Of a stretch of DNA of 56,577 bases, positions 35,830 to 43,862 are shown in pieces. Position numbers and translations under genes: made by a program. The notes under the pieces were generated by a model. That model ran no database searches, was not told where the DNA came from, and was given only the letters and a program-made list of their open reading frames with translations. The stretch covers positions 1 to 56,577 of the forward strand of contig JAJYMB010000107.1 of NCBI GenBank assembly GCA_021787365.1, read 5' to 3'. Position 1 is the stretch's first letter. The number at the start of each line of letters is the position of its first letter. This stretch comes from Actinomycetes bacterium. GTDB lineage: Bacteria; Actinomycetota; Acidimicrobiia; Acidimicrobiales; Palsa-688.

Positions 35830-36288
35830 ATGCACCGGGACGACCGCGGAGCCACCTTGGTCCTGGCAATGATCTTCTTGCTCGTCGGGTCACTACTGGT
35901 GCTCGCGCTTACCAACCTCACCGGCGCCAGTGTGCTCAACTCCAACAACACTCGTGCCCAGCACAACGTCGAGTACGCCGCCGAAGGCGCCGTAGATGCA
36001 GCCATCCAAGCCACGCGCTACAAGATCTTCTCGACCGGCACTTCTTGCCCGGATTTCCCGAGCCCGACCAGCGCTATGCAAGTGAACGGTGTCGATATCA
36101 ATGTCAACTGCACCGACACCGCCGGCACCGGGCAGTACACGGTGACCTTCACGGGCCGGCCCTGTGCGTCGCTCTGCACGTCCGCTCCAGTGGTGACCGC
36201 CACTGTCGTCTACGCACTCGACATGACCAATGGAGAGGTGCAGTACACGAGCGTGCAAAGCTGGGTCGTAAACACGGCCAACAGCTGA
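35830..36288 (+). CDS. PilX-like minor pilin
   Basis: A 152-residue protein: MHRDDRGATLVLAMIFLLVGSLLVLALT is a PilX-type N-terminal membrane helix without the F-T-L-x-E signature. The exported part has the paired-Cys pattern (CPDF, NCTDT, RPCASLCT). It starts 1 bp after the previous stop and completes a four-gene minor-pilin operon with pilC upstream. A shorter relative of the PilX-type protein at 12225. Confidence 0.75.
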   Translation: MHRDDRGATLVLAMIFLLVGSLLVLALTNLTGASVLNSNNTRAQHNVEYAAEGAVDAAIQATRYKIFSTGTSCPDFPSPTSAMQVNGVDINVNCTDTAGTGQYTVTFTGRPCASLCTSAPVVTATVVYALDMTNGEVQYTSVQSWVVNTANS

Positions 36289-36459
36289 GCCTCCTTTGCC
36301 GCACCCCCGCTTTTTCTCCTTGCTAAGCGCGCGCCGCACGATCGGGTGTTTCCGTTGGGCAAAGGTTGTCTATTGGGAGTGAGCGCCGTGATCTTGACCT
36401 GTCACCGTATGAATGGGAAAAGTTCCCAACCACTTCACCAGAAGGAGAAGAAGAAGAGA

Positions 36460-36954
36460 ATGCAAGCAACCCTCGAACGGCTCCGCCAGCGCCGTGAAGA
36501 AGAGGGCCGGGAGGGTGGCTTCACCCTCATCGAGCTCCTGATCGTCATCGTGATCCTGGCCATCCTGGCCGCGATCGTCGTCTTCGCCGTCCAAAACCTG
36601 ACCAAGGAAAGCGCGGCCGCAGCCTGCCAGTCGGACTTCAAGACCGTGGAGACTGCCGCCGAGACCTTCAAGGCACAAACCGGTGCGTACCCGGGTGGCA
36701 CGTACAACTCAGGCGTCTCGGTTACCGCCGCTTCGAGCCCGGGGACCGGCGAAACGGACACCGGCATCCTCGACCTCATGGGCACGGCGAGCGTCAGTGG
36801 CAGCACGGTTGGCCCGTGGCTCAAGGACTACCCCTACAATGCCAACCACTACCAAATATCGGTGGCATCCGACGGAAGCGGCACCATCACCATCGAGAGC
36901 ACGAGCGGGACCCCTTACGGCACCAACATCAACGCCTGCTCTAAGGTCTCGTAG
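36460..36954 (+). CDS. pilA: Type IV major pilin, locus 2
   Basis: A 164-residue prepilin. Leader MQATLERLRQRREEEGREGG, then FTLIELLIVIVILAILAAIVV with Glu at +5, so PilD should cleave G20|F21. The helix continues to the head, which has two Cys (AAACQSDFKT and NACSKVS) and is Gly/Ser/Thr-rich. A GAAGGAG lies 12 nt before the ATG. It is followed by a hairpin terminator. With its own long leader region upstream it is probably transcribed separately and strongly. It is distinct from the locus-1 pilin. Confidence 0.9.
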   Translation: MQATLERLRQRREEEGREGGFTLIELLIVIVILAILAAIVVFAVQNLTKESAAAACQSDFKTVETAAETFKAQTGAYPGGTYNSGVSVTAASSPGTGETDTGILDLMGTASVSGSTVGPWLKDYPYNANHYQISVASDGSGTITIESTSGTPYGTNINACSKVS

Positions 36955-36997
36955 TTCTTCGCTGAACCTGTCGACCCCCTAGGGACAACTCCAGCGT

Positions 36998-37026
36998 CGA
37001 GGCGCCTCGTCAAACGGGGCGCCTCG
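36998..37026 (+). terminator. Hairpin after the locus-2 pilin
   Basis: CGAGGCGCC (36998-37006) pairs perfectly with GGCGCCTCG (37018-37026), 44 bp after the pilin stop. No U-tract follows, so termination strength is uncertain. Confidence 0.5.
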
Positions 37027-37181
37027 TCGCGTCGCGATGTCGTCATTGACATCCCGTACGCCGTCAACACCCTGGATGCCCCCAGCCACTTTGGGCGCAG
37101 AGAAGCCTAGCCGCAGCGGCAAAATCGGCAACTTCGGACACTGCAGACGTCAGGTGGGTTGCGCGGGGGGACCGGGATGGT

Positions 37182-37187
37182 CATACT
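37182..37187 (+). promoter_or_regulatory. Possible -10 element for a leaderless S53 protease transcript
   Basis: CATACT ends 6 nt before ATG 37194, and there is no well-spaced Shine-Dalgarno. The arrangement resembles the Uma2, vapB, alaS and SMP-30 starts but the hexamer is a poorer match to TAnnnT. Confidence 0.35.
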
Positions 37188-37193
37188 ACAAGG

Positions 37194-39290
37194 ATGAGTA
37201 GCGCTTCGGGGGGTCAATCGCTCTGGTCTCGTCTCGGTCATCTTCGTGGGGGTAGGACGAGCCGACGGCTTTGGAAATCGGCCCTCGGGGCCACCTTCAT
37301 CCTGACTTGGCTGACGCCAGTCGCGGCTTCGGCCGCGGCTGTTCCTGCGTCTTCCGGAGGCCCGCCGGCCAGCCTGCCGCCCGTGGCGCACGCCTGCGGG
37401 GCGCCGGCCGCCGGTCACGCCCAATGCTTCGCCCTCCAGTTGCTCTACCCATCCAAGGACTGGCACCCCGGGCCGTCTGCCCACGGCTCAGGGGGCGGAG
37501 GTGGCGGCGGCGGCACTAACACCGTCCCACCCCCGCCATCCTCGGGGTACTACCCCGGTGACCTTCAGAGCGCCTACAGTCTCGCGAGCGCGGCTGCCAA
37601 CTTCGGCCCAGGCCCCAGCGCGCCGACCGTCGCCATCGTCGACGCCTACGACGACCCCAACGCCGCCTCGGACCTGGCGGCCTACCGGGCCAGCCTGAGC
37701 GGGGCCACCGACCCAAACACGGGCATCGTCGACGCCACGATCCCTCCCCTGTGCAGTTCCACCGTGACCACTGGCTGCGTGACCTTCACCAAGCTCAACC
37801 AATCCGGCGGGACGAGCTACCCGAGGGGCAACAGCGGTTGGGGCGAGGAGATCTCGCTCGACCTCGACATGATCTCTGCCCTCTGCCCGGCCTGCAACAT
37901 CGATCTCGTGGAAGCCTCGTCAGCCAGCTTCTCCAACCTGAGCCAAGCCGAGTCAGAAGCCGAGAGCCTCCACCCGGCCGCGATCACCAACAGTTACGGC
38001 GGCTCGGAGTTTTCGAGCGAGAGCAGCTACAACTCGATTTACTCGTATTCGTCTGGCACGGCGGTGACCGTTGCGAGCGGTGACAGCGGTTACGGGGTGG
38101 AGTTCCCCGCCGCCTCGCCCGGTGTGACGGCAGTTGGGGGGACGAGCCTGACCTACAGCGGCACGGGCAGCGGCCTCGTCTGGGGCGCCCAGACCGTGTG
38201 GTCGGGGGCCGGCGCCGGCTGCTCCGCCTACGAGACCATGCCCAGCTGGCAGGCCGACCCGGGCGTCTACAGCCTCTCTTCCGACTGCAACGGCCGCCAA
38301 GTGGCCGACGTTTCCGCCGTCGCCGACCCTTCGACCGGGGTGGCCGTCTACGACACGTACAGCGAGCCAGGCTGGATGGTCTTCGGAGGGACGAGCGTTT
38401 CGGCCCAGCTCATCGGCGCCATGTACGCTCTGGCGGCCGGTAACGGCGTGCTCCAGCCGAGCCCGAGCTCCCTCTACCCGGACAGCGCCGGCAGCTCGAC
38501 GGGCGCAACGACAGGGCTCGTGAGCGTCACCGCCGGATCCGACGGCAGTTGCGGCGACTACCTATGTGAAGCGGGGACCGGCGAGCTCTCCAGCGGCTAC
38601 AACGGCCCAGCCGGCTTGGGGACACCCGATGGGGTCACGGCCTTTTCCGGATCCAGTTCCACTAGCCCGATCCCGAGCTTCAGCCTTTCAGCCACGCCGA
38701 CGAGCCAGACCGTAAGCCCCGGCAGCAGTACCTCCTACACGGTCGACATCTCCCCAAGTGGCGGCTTCTCCGGGAGCGTGACCCTCGGTGCGAGCGGCCT
38801 CCCGGGCGGCGCCACCGCTGCGTTCTCTCCCAATCCCGCCTCGACGTCGTCCACGCTGTCAGTCTCCACCACTTCTGCCACTCCCGCCGGCACTTACACG
38901 CTCACAGTCACCGGCACGAGCGGAAGCCTCACGAGCAGCACGATTGTCACCCTCGTCGTCCAGTCGCCGCAGACATCGGGGACGATGACGGTTTCAGTCA
39001 GCGCCGGCGCGCTGTCGACTAGGGGGCACAGCTACAAGGTGCCCTTGACAGTCACCGCCGACGACGCGAGTTCCGGCAACCCGATCAGCGGAGCTGCCGT
39101 TTCCCTCAGCATTTTCTCCGGCAGCACGTGCTCGGGCACGGCGGCGGCCTCGGGGACCGGCACGACCGGCAGCAACGGCCAGACCAGCTTCACCTTCAGC
39201 ACGAAGCAGGCCGGGACCTGGTGCGCTTCGGCCGCGGTGACCGCATCCGGCTACAGCACGGGTAGCGGCGAGACCACCTTCAACACATAA
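37194..39290 (+). CDS. Secreted S53-family (sedolisin) serine-carboxyl protease
   Basis: A 698-residue exported protease. After a basic start and a signal-peptide-like helix (about 28-48, AASA) comes the S53 domain: the catalytic Glu/Asp pair E219 and D223 in GWGEEISLDLDM, oxyanion Asp D297 in VASGDSGYG and nucleophile S401 in FGGTSVSAQ. Sedolisins are acid-active proteases made as zymogens, but the usual N-terminal prodomain is short here. From about 490 onward there are Ser/Thr-rich Ig-like repeats (FSLSATPTSQTVSPGSSTSY and a second near 600) likely for surface attachment. It follows the locus-2 pilin on the same strand but has its own leader, so joint function is only suggested by proximity. 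Confidence 0.85.
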   Translation: MSSASGGQSLWSRLGHLRGGRTSRRLWKSALGATFILTWLTPVAASAAAVPASSGGPPASLPPVAHACGAPAAGHAQCFALQLLYPSKDWHPGPSAHGSGGGGGGGGTNTVPPPPSSGYYPGDLQSAYSLASAAANFGPGPSAPTVAIVDAYDDPNAASDLAAYRASLSGATDPNTGIVDATIPPLCSSTVTTGCVTFTKLNQSGGTSYPRGNSGWGEEISLDLDMISALCPACNIDLVEASSASFSNLSQAESEAESLHPAAITNSYGGSEFSSESSYNSIYSYSSGTAVTVASGDSGYGVEFPAASPGVTAVGGTSLTYSGTGSGLVWGAQTVWSGAGAGCSAYETMPSWQADPGVYSLSSDCNGRQVADVSAVADPSTGVAVYDTYSEPGWMVFGGTSVSAQLIGAMYALAAGNGVLQPSPSSLYPDSAGSSTGATTGLVSVTAGSDGSCGDYLCEAGTGELSSGYNGPAGLGTPDGVTAFSGSSSTSPIPSFSLSATPTSQTVSPGSSTSYTVDISPSGGFSGSVTLGASGLPGGATAAFSPNPASTSSTLSVSTTSATPAGTYTLTVTGTSGSLTSSTIVTLVVQSPQTSGTMTVSVSAGALSTRGHSYKVPLTVTADDASSGNPISGAAVSLSIFSGSTCSGTAAASGTGTTGSNGQTSFTFSTKQAGTWCASAAVTASGYSTGSGETTFNT

Positions 39291-39591
39291 CCCTCCTCCA
39301 AGCAGAGGCCGGGTAGCCGAGCCCAAGGCACCGTTGGTAGTAGGTCCCTGGCGGAAGGTTCAGGTCCTCTGTAAGCAAGGCCCGCCCGGCGTCGGGCTGG
39401 AGCATGCCGTTGGGCGGGGCTTAACAACACCAGCCAGCCGTTGGGTGGGGTCTGACTACGCCTGGAGCATGTGAAGCCCGCCCGCCAAAGGCTCGACTAC
39501 TTGCCAGCCGGGGTCGCCCCGCCTTTCGGCCCAGGCCAATTGCTGGTGCCGCCCTGTTGCGGATAGACGCGTGTACCTGCACGGCCAGCCA
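39291..39591. other. Convergent intergenic region with short repeats
   Basis: No gene is seen between the S53 protease and the FtsH-like gene, which converge here. It holds the repeats at 39381-39471. A stretch around 39310-39372 faintly resembles a tRNA but does not fold as one. Confidence 0.4.
39381..39471. repeat. Short imperfect direct and inverted repeats
   Basis: GCCGTTGGGCGGGGCTTAAC (39406-39425) recurs 31 bp later as GCCGTTGGGTGGGGTCTGAC, and CTGGAGCATG occurs at 39397-39406 and 39462-39471. AAG-G-CCCGCCC just before the array pairs with GGGCGGGGCTT. It may act as a bidirectional terminator or be a small repetitive element. Confidence 0.45.
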
Positions 39592-41340
39592 CTAAGCGCT
39601 CTGGTGAACGGCCTCGTCTATGACACGGGTGATCTCGTCGCCGACAAGCTCGTCTCTTTCCAACAAAGCGTCCCTGAGCGCCTCGACGACGTGGCGGTTG
39701 TCCTCGAGCAGTTTTTCTACTTCGGCCCGGGCGGCCTCGAGCACGCCGGCGACTTCCTCCCGGCCCACATCGCTCGAAAGCACCTTGGCAACGAGGTTAC
39801 CGGCCGCGCCTTGCACCGCCTCGTAGGAGACCAGTGTGCCGCCCATGCCCATGGACCCCACCATCTGAGCGGCCACTCCCGTGGCGTGCTTCAGGTCGTC
39901 GGCAACGCCGGAGCTGCGTTCCCCGAAAAAGATCTGCTCGGCCACGAGGCCACCCAATGCGATCTGGACGAGGGCACGGAGTTCTGACTCGGTCTGGGTG
40001 AAGCGTTCCTCGCGATCCGAATGGGCGAGGAGGCCGAGTGCCGCGCTCCTCTTGATGATCGAGAGCACCTCCAGCTTGCGCGACCTGCCTACCAGCCAGG
40101 CCACCGCAGCGTGGCCCGCCTCATGGGTGGCGATCGTGCGCCGCTCGGCTTCGGTGTACTCGACGGGTTGAGCGAGGCCGATCTCCTCGGTCATCTTGGC
40201 CCGTTGCAGGTCGGCCCAGGACATCACGGCCGCGCCTCGGCGGAGCGCCCAAACGAGCGCCTCGTCTAGCAAGTGGACGAGCATGGCCGGCGTGTAGCCG
40301 AAGGTCTGGCCCGCCAGCTCACCGGTTCGCCCCTCCAGTTCGGGGTCGTGGGCTCGCCGGGCCAGCTCGTGGTCCAAGATCGCCTGGCGACCGGCGCGGC
40401 TCGGCAGGTCGAAGGTTATCGTCCGGTCGAAGCGCCCCGGCCGCAAAAGGGCGGGGTCGAGGTCAGCCGCCCGGTTGGTGGCGCCGATCACGAGCACGTT
40501 GGCCGGCGGCACCGACGGCTTGCGCAAAGGCCGGTTGGGGGGAAGGAACCGGTTTACGAGTTCGATGACGCCGGCGCGCCAGCGCACCGACGCCGGCGGT
40601 TGGTCAAAACTTTGGAGCTGGATGAGCAGTTCGTTGACCACGCCGGCGATCCCCTCCCGGCCTCCCCCCGCCCCGAGGCCTGCCCGCGTGGCGCCGATGG
40701 CGTCGATCTCCTCGATGAAACCGATCGCGCCGCCCTCGGCCCTGGCGACCTTGCGCAGCTGGGAGAAAAACGCCCGGACCTTACGGTTGGTCTGGCCGTA
40801 GAACATGGACTGAAAAGCTGACGACGAGGCGAAGAGGAACGGCACGCCGGCTTCCCGCGCCATCGCCTTCGCCAGGTAGGTCTTGCCGGTCCCGGGCGGC
40901 CCCTCGAAGAGGACGCCCTTCCTCGGCGTCCCTCCCATTTGCTCACGAAAACTGGCGTGGGCCAAGAACAAGTTGAGCGTCCGGACCGCTTCTTCTACCA
41001 CCACCGGGATGCCGAGCACGTCGTCGAAACCGACGTTTATGTCCTCGGGCCGGTAACGGACATGCGGGCTGCGCCCAGTTGCCAAAAAGGGCAGGAGCAT
41101 CACCGCAGCTACGAGCACCAGCACCCCGACGAGCGGTGCCGCTTCCGCCTCTGAACGGCTCAGGTGAGGCACACCGAGCAGGTGCCCGCTCAGCACCGAA
41201 GCCCACAGCCAGGCCATCACTACTGTCGCCACCAAGAGGAGGTGCGACAGCCGGCGCCGGCGCGACGCCTCCCGCGCCGCACCCACGTCGGCTACCGAGA
41301 CGGGGAGGACCCTGTTTTCCCGAAGGCGCTCGATATCCAT
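39592..41340 (-). CDS. FtsH-like membrane AAA+ metalloprotease
   Basis: A 582-residue protein. Two membrane helices (about 32-55 and 68-86) precede an AAA+ domain with Walker A GPPGTGKT (147-154), a Walker B-like segment GFIEEIDAIG (207-216), sensor/Arg-finger region LDPALLRPGRFDRT, and an M41 protease domain with HEAGH (406-410) and the third-ligand segment VADDLKHAT. It should degrade membrane or damaged proteins. Two oddities: the usual D-E-I-D of Walker B reads E-E-I-D, and about 35 residues are inserted before the sensor motif (around 247-281). ATG 41340 has GGAGG 9 nt upstream. It is not the standard housekeeping FtsH by length. Confidence 0.85.
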   Translation of the reverse strand: MDIERLRENRVLPVSVADVGAAREASRRRRLSHLLLVATVVMAWLWASVLSGHLLGVPHLSRSEAEAAPLVGVLVLVAAVMLLPFLATGRSPHVRYRPEDINVGFDDVLGIPVVVEEAVRTLNLFLAHASFREQMGGTPRKGVLFEGPPGTGKTYLAKAMAREAGVPFLFASSSAFQSMFYGQTNRKVRAFFSQLRKVARAEGGAIGFIEEIDAIGATRAGLGAGGGREGIAGVVNELLIQLQSFDQPPASVRWRAGVIELVNRFLPPNRPLRKPSVPPANVLVIGATNRAADLDPALLRPGRFDRTITFDLPSRAGRQAILDHELARRAHDPELEGRTGELAGQTFGYTPAMLVHLLDEALVWALRRGAAVMSWADLQRAKMTEEIGLAQPVEYTEAERRTIATHEAGHAAVAWLVGRSRKLEVLSIIKRSAALGLLAHSDREERFTQTESELRALVQIALGGLVAEQIFFGERSSGVADDLKHATGVAAQMVGSMGMGGTLVSYEAVQGAAGNLVAKVLSSDVGREEVAGVLEAARAEVEKLLEDNRHVVEALRDALLERDELVGDEITRVIDEAVHQSA

Positions 41341-41502
41341 AGCTTGGCGCCTCCATCATGCACCGCTCCGCCGTCCACTTCGGGCCATTTCGCCGAGCTA
41401 ACCATTTGAGGAAAGGGGACGCGCACAGCCTGCGGGGCTGTCGGCGTCGGCCCGGGTGCGGCGCGTGGCCTCGAGCCGAGCCCACATGGCCTGGTCTTGG
41501 CG

Positions 41503-42225
41503 TCAGAACACGATGTCCATTCTCAGCCCCTCCGAGTCCCAAACCGGCTCAGGGGCGGTCCTGGCTATAGCGCGAGCGGCTATCCGGCGCGCTGTCCAGA
41601 GGTCGGCCAGAGCGTCGATGAGCTTGCCTTCCCTCACACCCTTGGGAGGCTCCGACAGCACCCGTTCGGCGCCCGCCAGCGCCGAGCAGACCAGGCGGGC
41701 ACGCTCGGTCCGGCCGAGGACGCTGCGACGGGCGTAGGCGACGGGTTCGCCCCCGTTCATTTGGCACAAGGCCAGTTCGGGGTGAACCTCCCACACGGTG
41801 CGCTGGTTCCAGGACTGCACTTGCCCGGCGGCCTCTGCCATTTTGGCCAGGGCGCGCCAACGCACGGCGTCTATTCCGGCCTCGAGGGCGCGCGCTTCGT
41901 CAAACGTCTTCACCCCGAGCAAAGCCCGCGACGGCGCCGGGACCACAGCCGTGCCCCTCGGGCCGAGAAGTTGGCGGGCTGCTTCGTCACAGCTACGTGG
42001 TTCTCCCGGTTTGTCGGTGAACCCGACTGGTGAGTGCAACGCCATCACGGTGAAAGCCGGCTTGTAGTCGAGCACTTCGGCCATGCTTGCGAGCACGAAC
42101 GCGGGCTGGGGGGCGAGGTTGATCCCTTGCAGGTTGCCGGGGGCGACCAGCCACCCGCCCGCGCAGGGCTCCACGCCGGCCAGGATCTTGTAAGGCAGCG
42201 CCGAGCGCACCTGGGAGGCGAGCAT
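41503..42225 (-). CDS. DUF429 family protein
   Basis: A 240-residue protein with the DUF429 layout: a GVEPCAGGWLVA start, SPVGFTDKPG, then R-x-CDEAARQLLGPRG and WEVHPELAL near the middle, consistent with an RNase H-like fold of unknown function. It starts 5 bp after the pilT stop and ends before the FtsH-like gene on the same strand, so pilT-DUF429 are co-transcribed. No membrane segment is evident. Confidence 0.8.
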   Translation of the reverse strand: MLASQVRSALPYKILAGVEPCAGGWLVAPGNLQGINLAPQPAFVLASMAEVLDYKPAFTVMALHSPVGFTDKPGEPRSCDEAARQLLGPRGTAVVPAPSRALLGVKTFDEARALEAGIDAVRWRALAKMAEAAGQVQSWNQRTVWEVHPELALCQMNGGEPVAYARRSVLGRTERARLVCSALAGAERVLSEPPKGVREGKLIDALADLWTARRIAARAIARTAPEPVWDSEGLRMDIVF

Positions 42226-42230
42226 GCGGT

Positions 42231-43409
42231 TCAGTGCCTACCGGCGCTGTTCGCGGCGGCAGCACCGTTGGCGGCGGCAGCACCGTTGGCGGCGGCCGTG
42301 ACCAGCGCTGGCTGGCCAGGCGAAGCGCCTGGCGCCGGCACGACCGGGGCGGGCTTCGGGATGTCCTTCGGGTAGAGGCTGGCCTCGACTGCCACTTCGT
42401 AATCCACGACGCCGGCGGCGACGAGCTCGGACAGGCAGTTCTCTAGCGTCTGCATGCCCTCGCCCCGGTGCATGACGATCGTGTTGCGGAGCTGGCGGGT
42501 TTTGCCTTCCCGTACCAGGTTTCGCACGGCCGGAGTGCCGAGCATCAGCTCGTAGGCGGCCACCATCCCCCCGCCCGGTTTCGGCAGGAGCCGCTGGTAC
42601 AAAACGGCGAGGAGGGTGCCGGCCAGCTGCACCTGGATCTGAGGCCGCCGCTCCGCCGGGAACACGTCGATAATACGGTCGAGCGCTTGGCCGGAGTCGT
42701 TGGTGTGCAAGGTTGCGATCACGAGGTGCCCTGTCTCTGCGATCGTGAGGCAGGCGGCGATGCTTTCGAGGTCACGCATCTCCCCCACCAGGACCACGTC
42801 CGGGTCCTCCCGGAGCACCGACCGGAGAGCCGACGCGAAGGAGCCCGTGTCGATGCCGACCTCCCGCTGGCTCACGGCAGCCAGGTGGTTGCTGTGGAGG
42901 TACTCGATCGGGTCCTCGATCGTGATTATGTGGCAGGGCCGGGAGCGGTTGACCACGTCGATCATCGATGCCATCGAAGTGGACTTGCCCGAACCTGTCG
43001 GCCCGGTCACGAGTATGAGCCCGCTCGGGCTGCGCAGGCTGCTTACCACGGCCGGCGGGAGCCCCAGTTCCGCGGGGGAGGGGATCTTCATCGGTATGTA
43101 GCGGAGCGAAAGAGAGCACTGGCCGCGTTGGTAAAAAACGTTGGCTCTTACCCGGCCCTGGTCACGCCAGCTGAAAGAGAAGTCGAGCTCCCGGCCCGGC
43201 TGGAGAGCACCTTTCAGGTGGTCGGGCGGCAACTGGCCGAGGGTAATGGTCTCGATCTCATCGCTCGTGAGCGCCGGGGCGCCCGTAAGTGGCTCCAGGC
43301 GGCCGTCCACCCGGAGGAGGGGGGCCGAACCAGCGGTGAGCAAGATGTCGGTCCCTCCCCTGCGCTCCAACTCGGCCAACCAGGTGTCCAGGTGGTGTTC
43401 AACTGCCAT
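42231..43409 (-). CDS. pilT: PilT retraction ATPase (compact)
   Basis: A 392-residue PilT: Walker A GPTGSGKS (136-143), Asp box TIEDPIEYL, Walker B EDPDVVLVGEMRD, His box GHLVIATLHT and the PilT signature AVRNLVREGK. It lacks the N-terminal MshEN-like domain of the pilT at 24846. It ends with an about 40-residue Pro/Ala/Gly/Asn tail (PKPAPVVPAPGASPGQPAL, then ANGAAAANGAAAAN-type repeats encoded by 18-bp DNA repeats near 42250-42290). I choose ATG 43409, where the PilT core begins; an open frame extends upstream without support. Confidence 0.92.
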   Translation of the reverse strand: MAVEHHLDTWLAELERRGGTDILLTAGSAPLLRVDGRLEPLTGAPALTSDEIETITLGQLPPDHLKGALQPGRELDFSFSWRDQGRVRANVFYQRGQCSLSLRYIPMKIPSPAELGLPPAVVSSLRSPSGLILVTGPTGSGKSTSMASMIDVVNRSRPCHIITIEDPIEYLHSNHLAAVSQREVGIDTGSFASALRSVLREDPDVVLVGEMRDLESIAACLTIAETGHLVIATLHTNDSGQALDRIIDVFPAERRPQIQVQLAGTLLAVLYQRLLPKPGGGMVAAYELMLGTPAVRNLVREGKTRQLRNTIVMHRGEGMQTLENCLSELVAAGVVDYEVAVEASLYPKDIPKPAPVVPAPGASPGQPALVTAAANGAAAANGAAAANSAGRH

Positions 43410-43695
43410 GCCCACATGGTCGCCGTCTAGGCTCACGGCGGGCGCAACAGCTTCACAACCTCTCCCCAACCCGGGGCCCGGGTCATCCTTCGGCCGGCTG
43501 GTCGGCACAGGCCTCTGGGCTCATCCCGAACGAGTATTCGTGCTACTGCCGAGAGAGCCCTCGAGCCGATTACGCTGAGCGTTTTCTCTGCTCCCCTGAG
43601 TGCCACACGTCCCTCTTCTGCATTGGCTATTGACTTGCCGGCGCCGCAAGGACGATCCTTCTAGGGGCACCAACGTCTCGAGGGAGGAAAGGGGC

Positions 43696-43848
43696 ATGCG
43701 CACTCGTACCCGTACTCGTTGGTGCCGGTGCGCCTCTACGGGGGCCACGTCAGTCCCAGCCGGCAACCGTGCCGGCTGGGGCTGCGCCGGCACGCTCCAG
43801 CGGCCCGGTGGCACCACCCAGGGTCTCATGTCCCAGTTTTCATCGTAA
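43696..43848 (+). CDS. 50-residue ORF, possible leader peptide
   Basis: ATG 43696 follows a strong Shine-Dalgarno (GGGAGGAAAGGGGC) and opens a 50-residue frame, MRTRTRTRWCRCASTGATSV and onwards, ending with TAA at 43848. The next gene's Shine-Dalgarno begins at the stop, so translation is coupled. An 11-bp hairpin lies within it. Arg, Thr, Cys and Trp codons cluster at its start, as in attenuation leaders, but no terminator with a U-tract follows. It may regulate the BNR gene or be a small protein. Confidence 0.5.
   Translation: MRTRTRTRWCRCASTGATSVPAGNRAGWGCAGTLQRPGGTTQGLMSQFSS
43755..43780 (+). promoter_or_regulatory. 11-bp hairpin in the BNR gene leader
   Basis: CCCAGCCGGCA (43755-43765) pairs with TGCCGGCTGGG (43770-43780) around a 4-nt loop. 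It lies within the 50-residue ORF, 82 bp before the BNR gene start. It could pause the ribosome or alter the transcript fold. Confidence 0.5.
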
Positions 43849-43862
43849 GGAGGAGGTCACAG

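Noticed and set aside
39310..39372. tRNA-like stretch (GTAGCCGAGC and GGTTCAGGTCC)
   Set aside because: The two boxes resemble D- and T-arm signals, but no anticodon stem or consistent acceptor stem can be formed. Likely chance or a relic.
43410..43508. Longer start for the compact pilT
   Set aside because: The extra 33 residues have no PilT similarity and there is no better ribosome-binding site.
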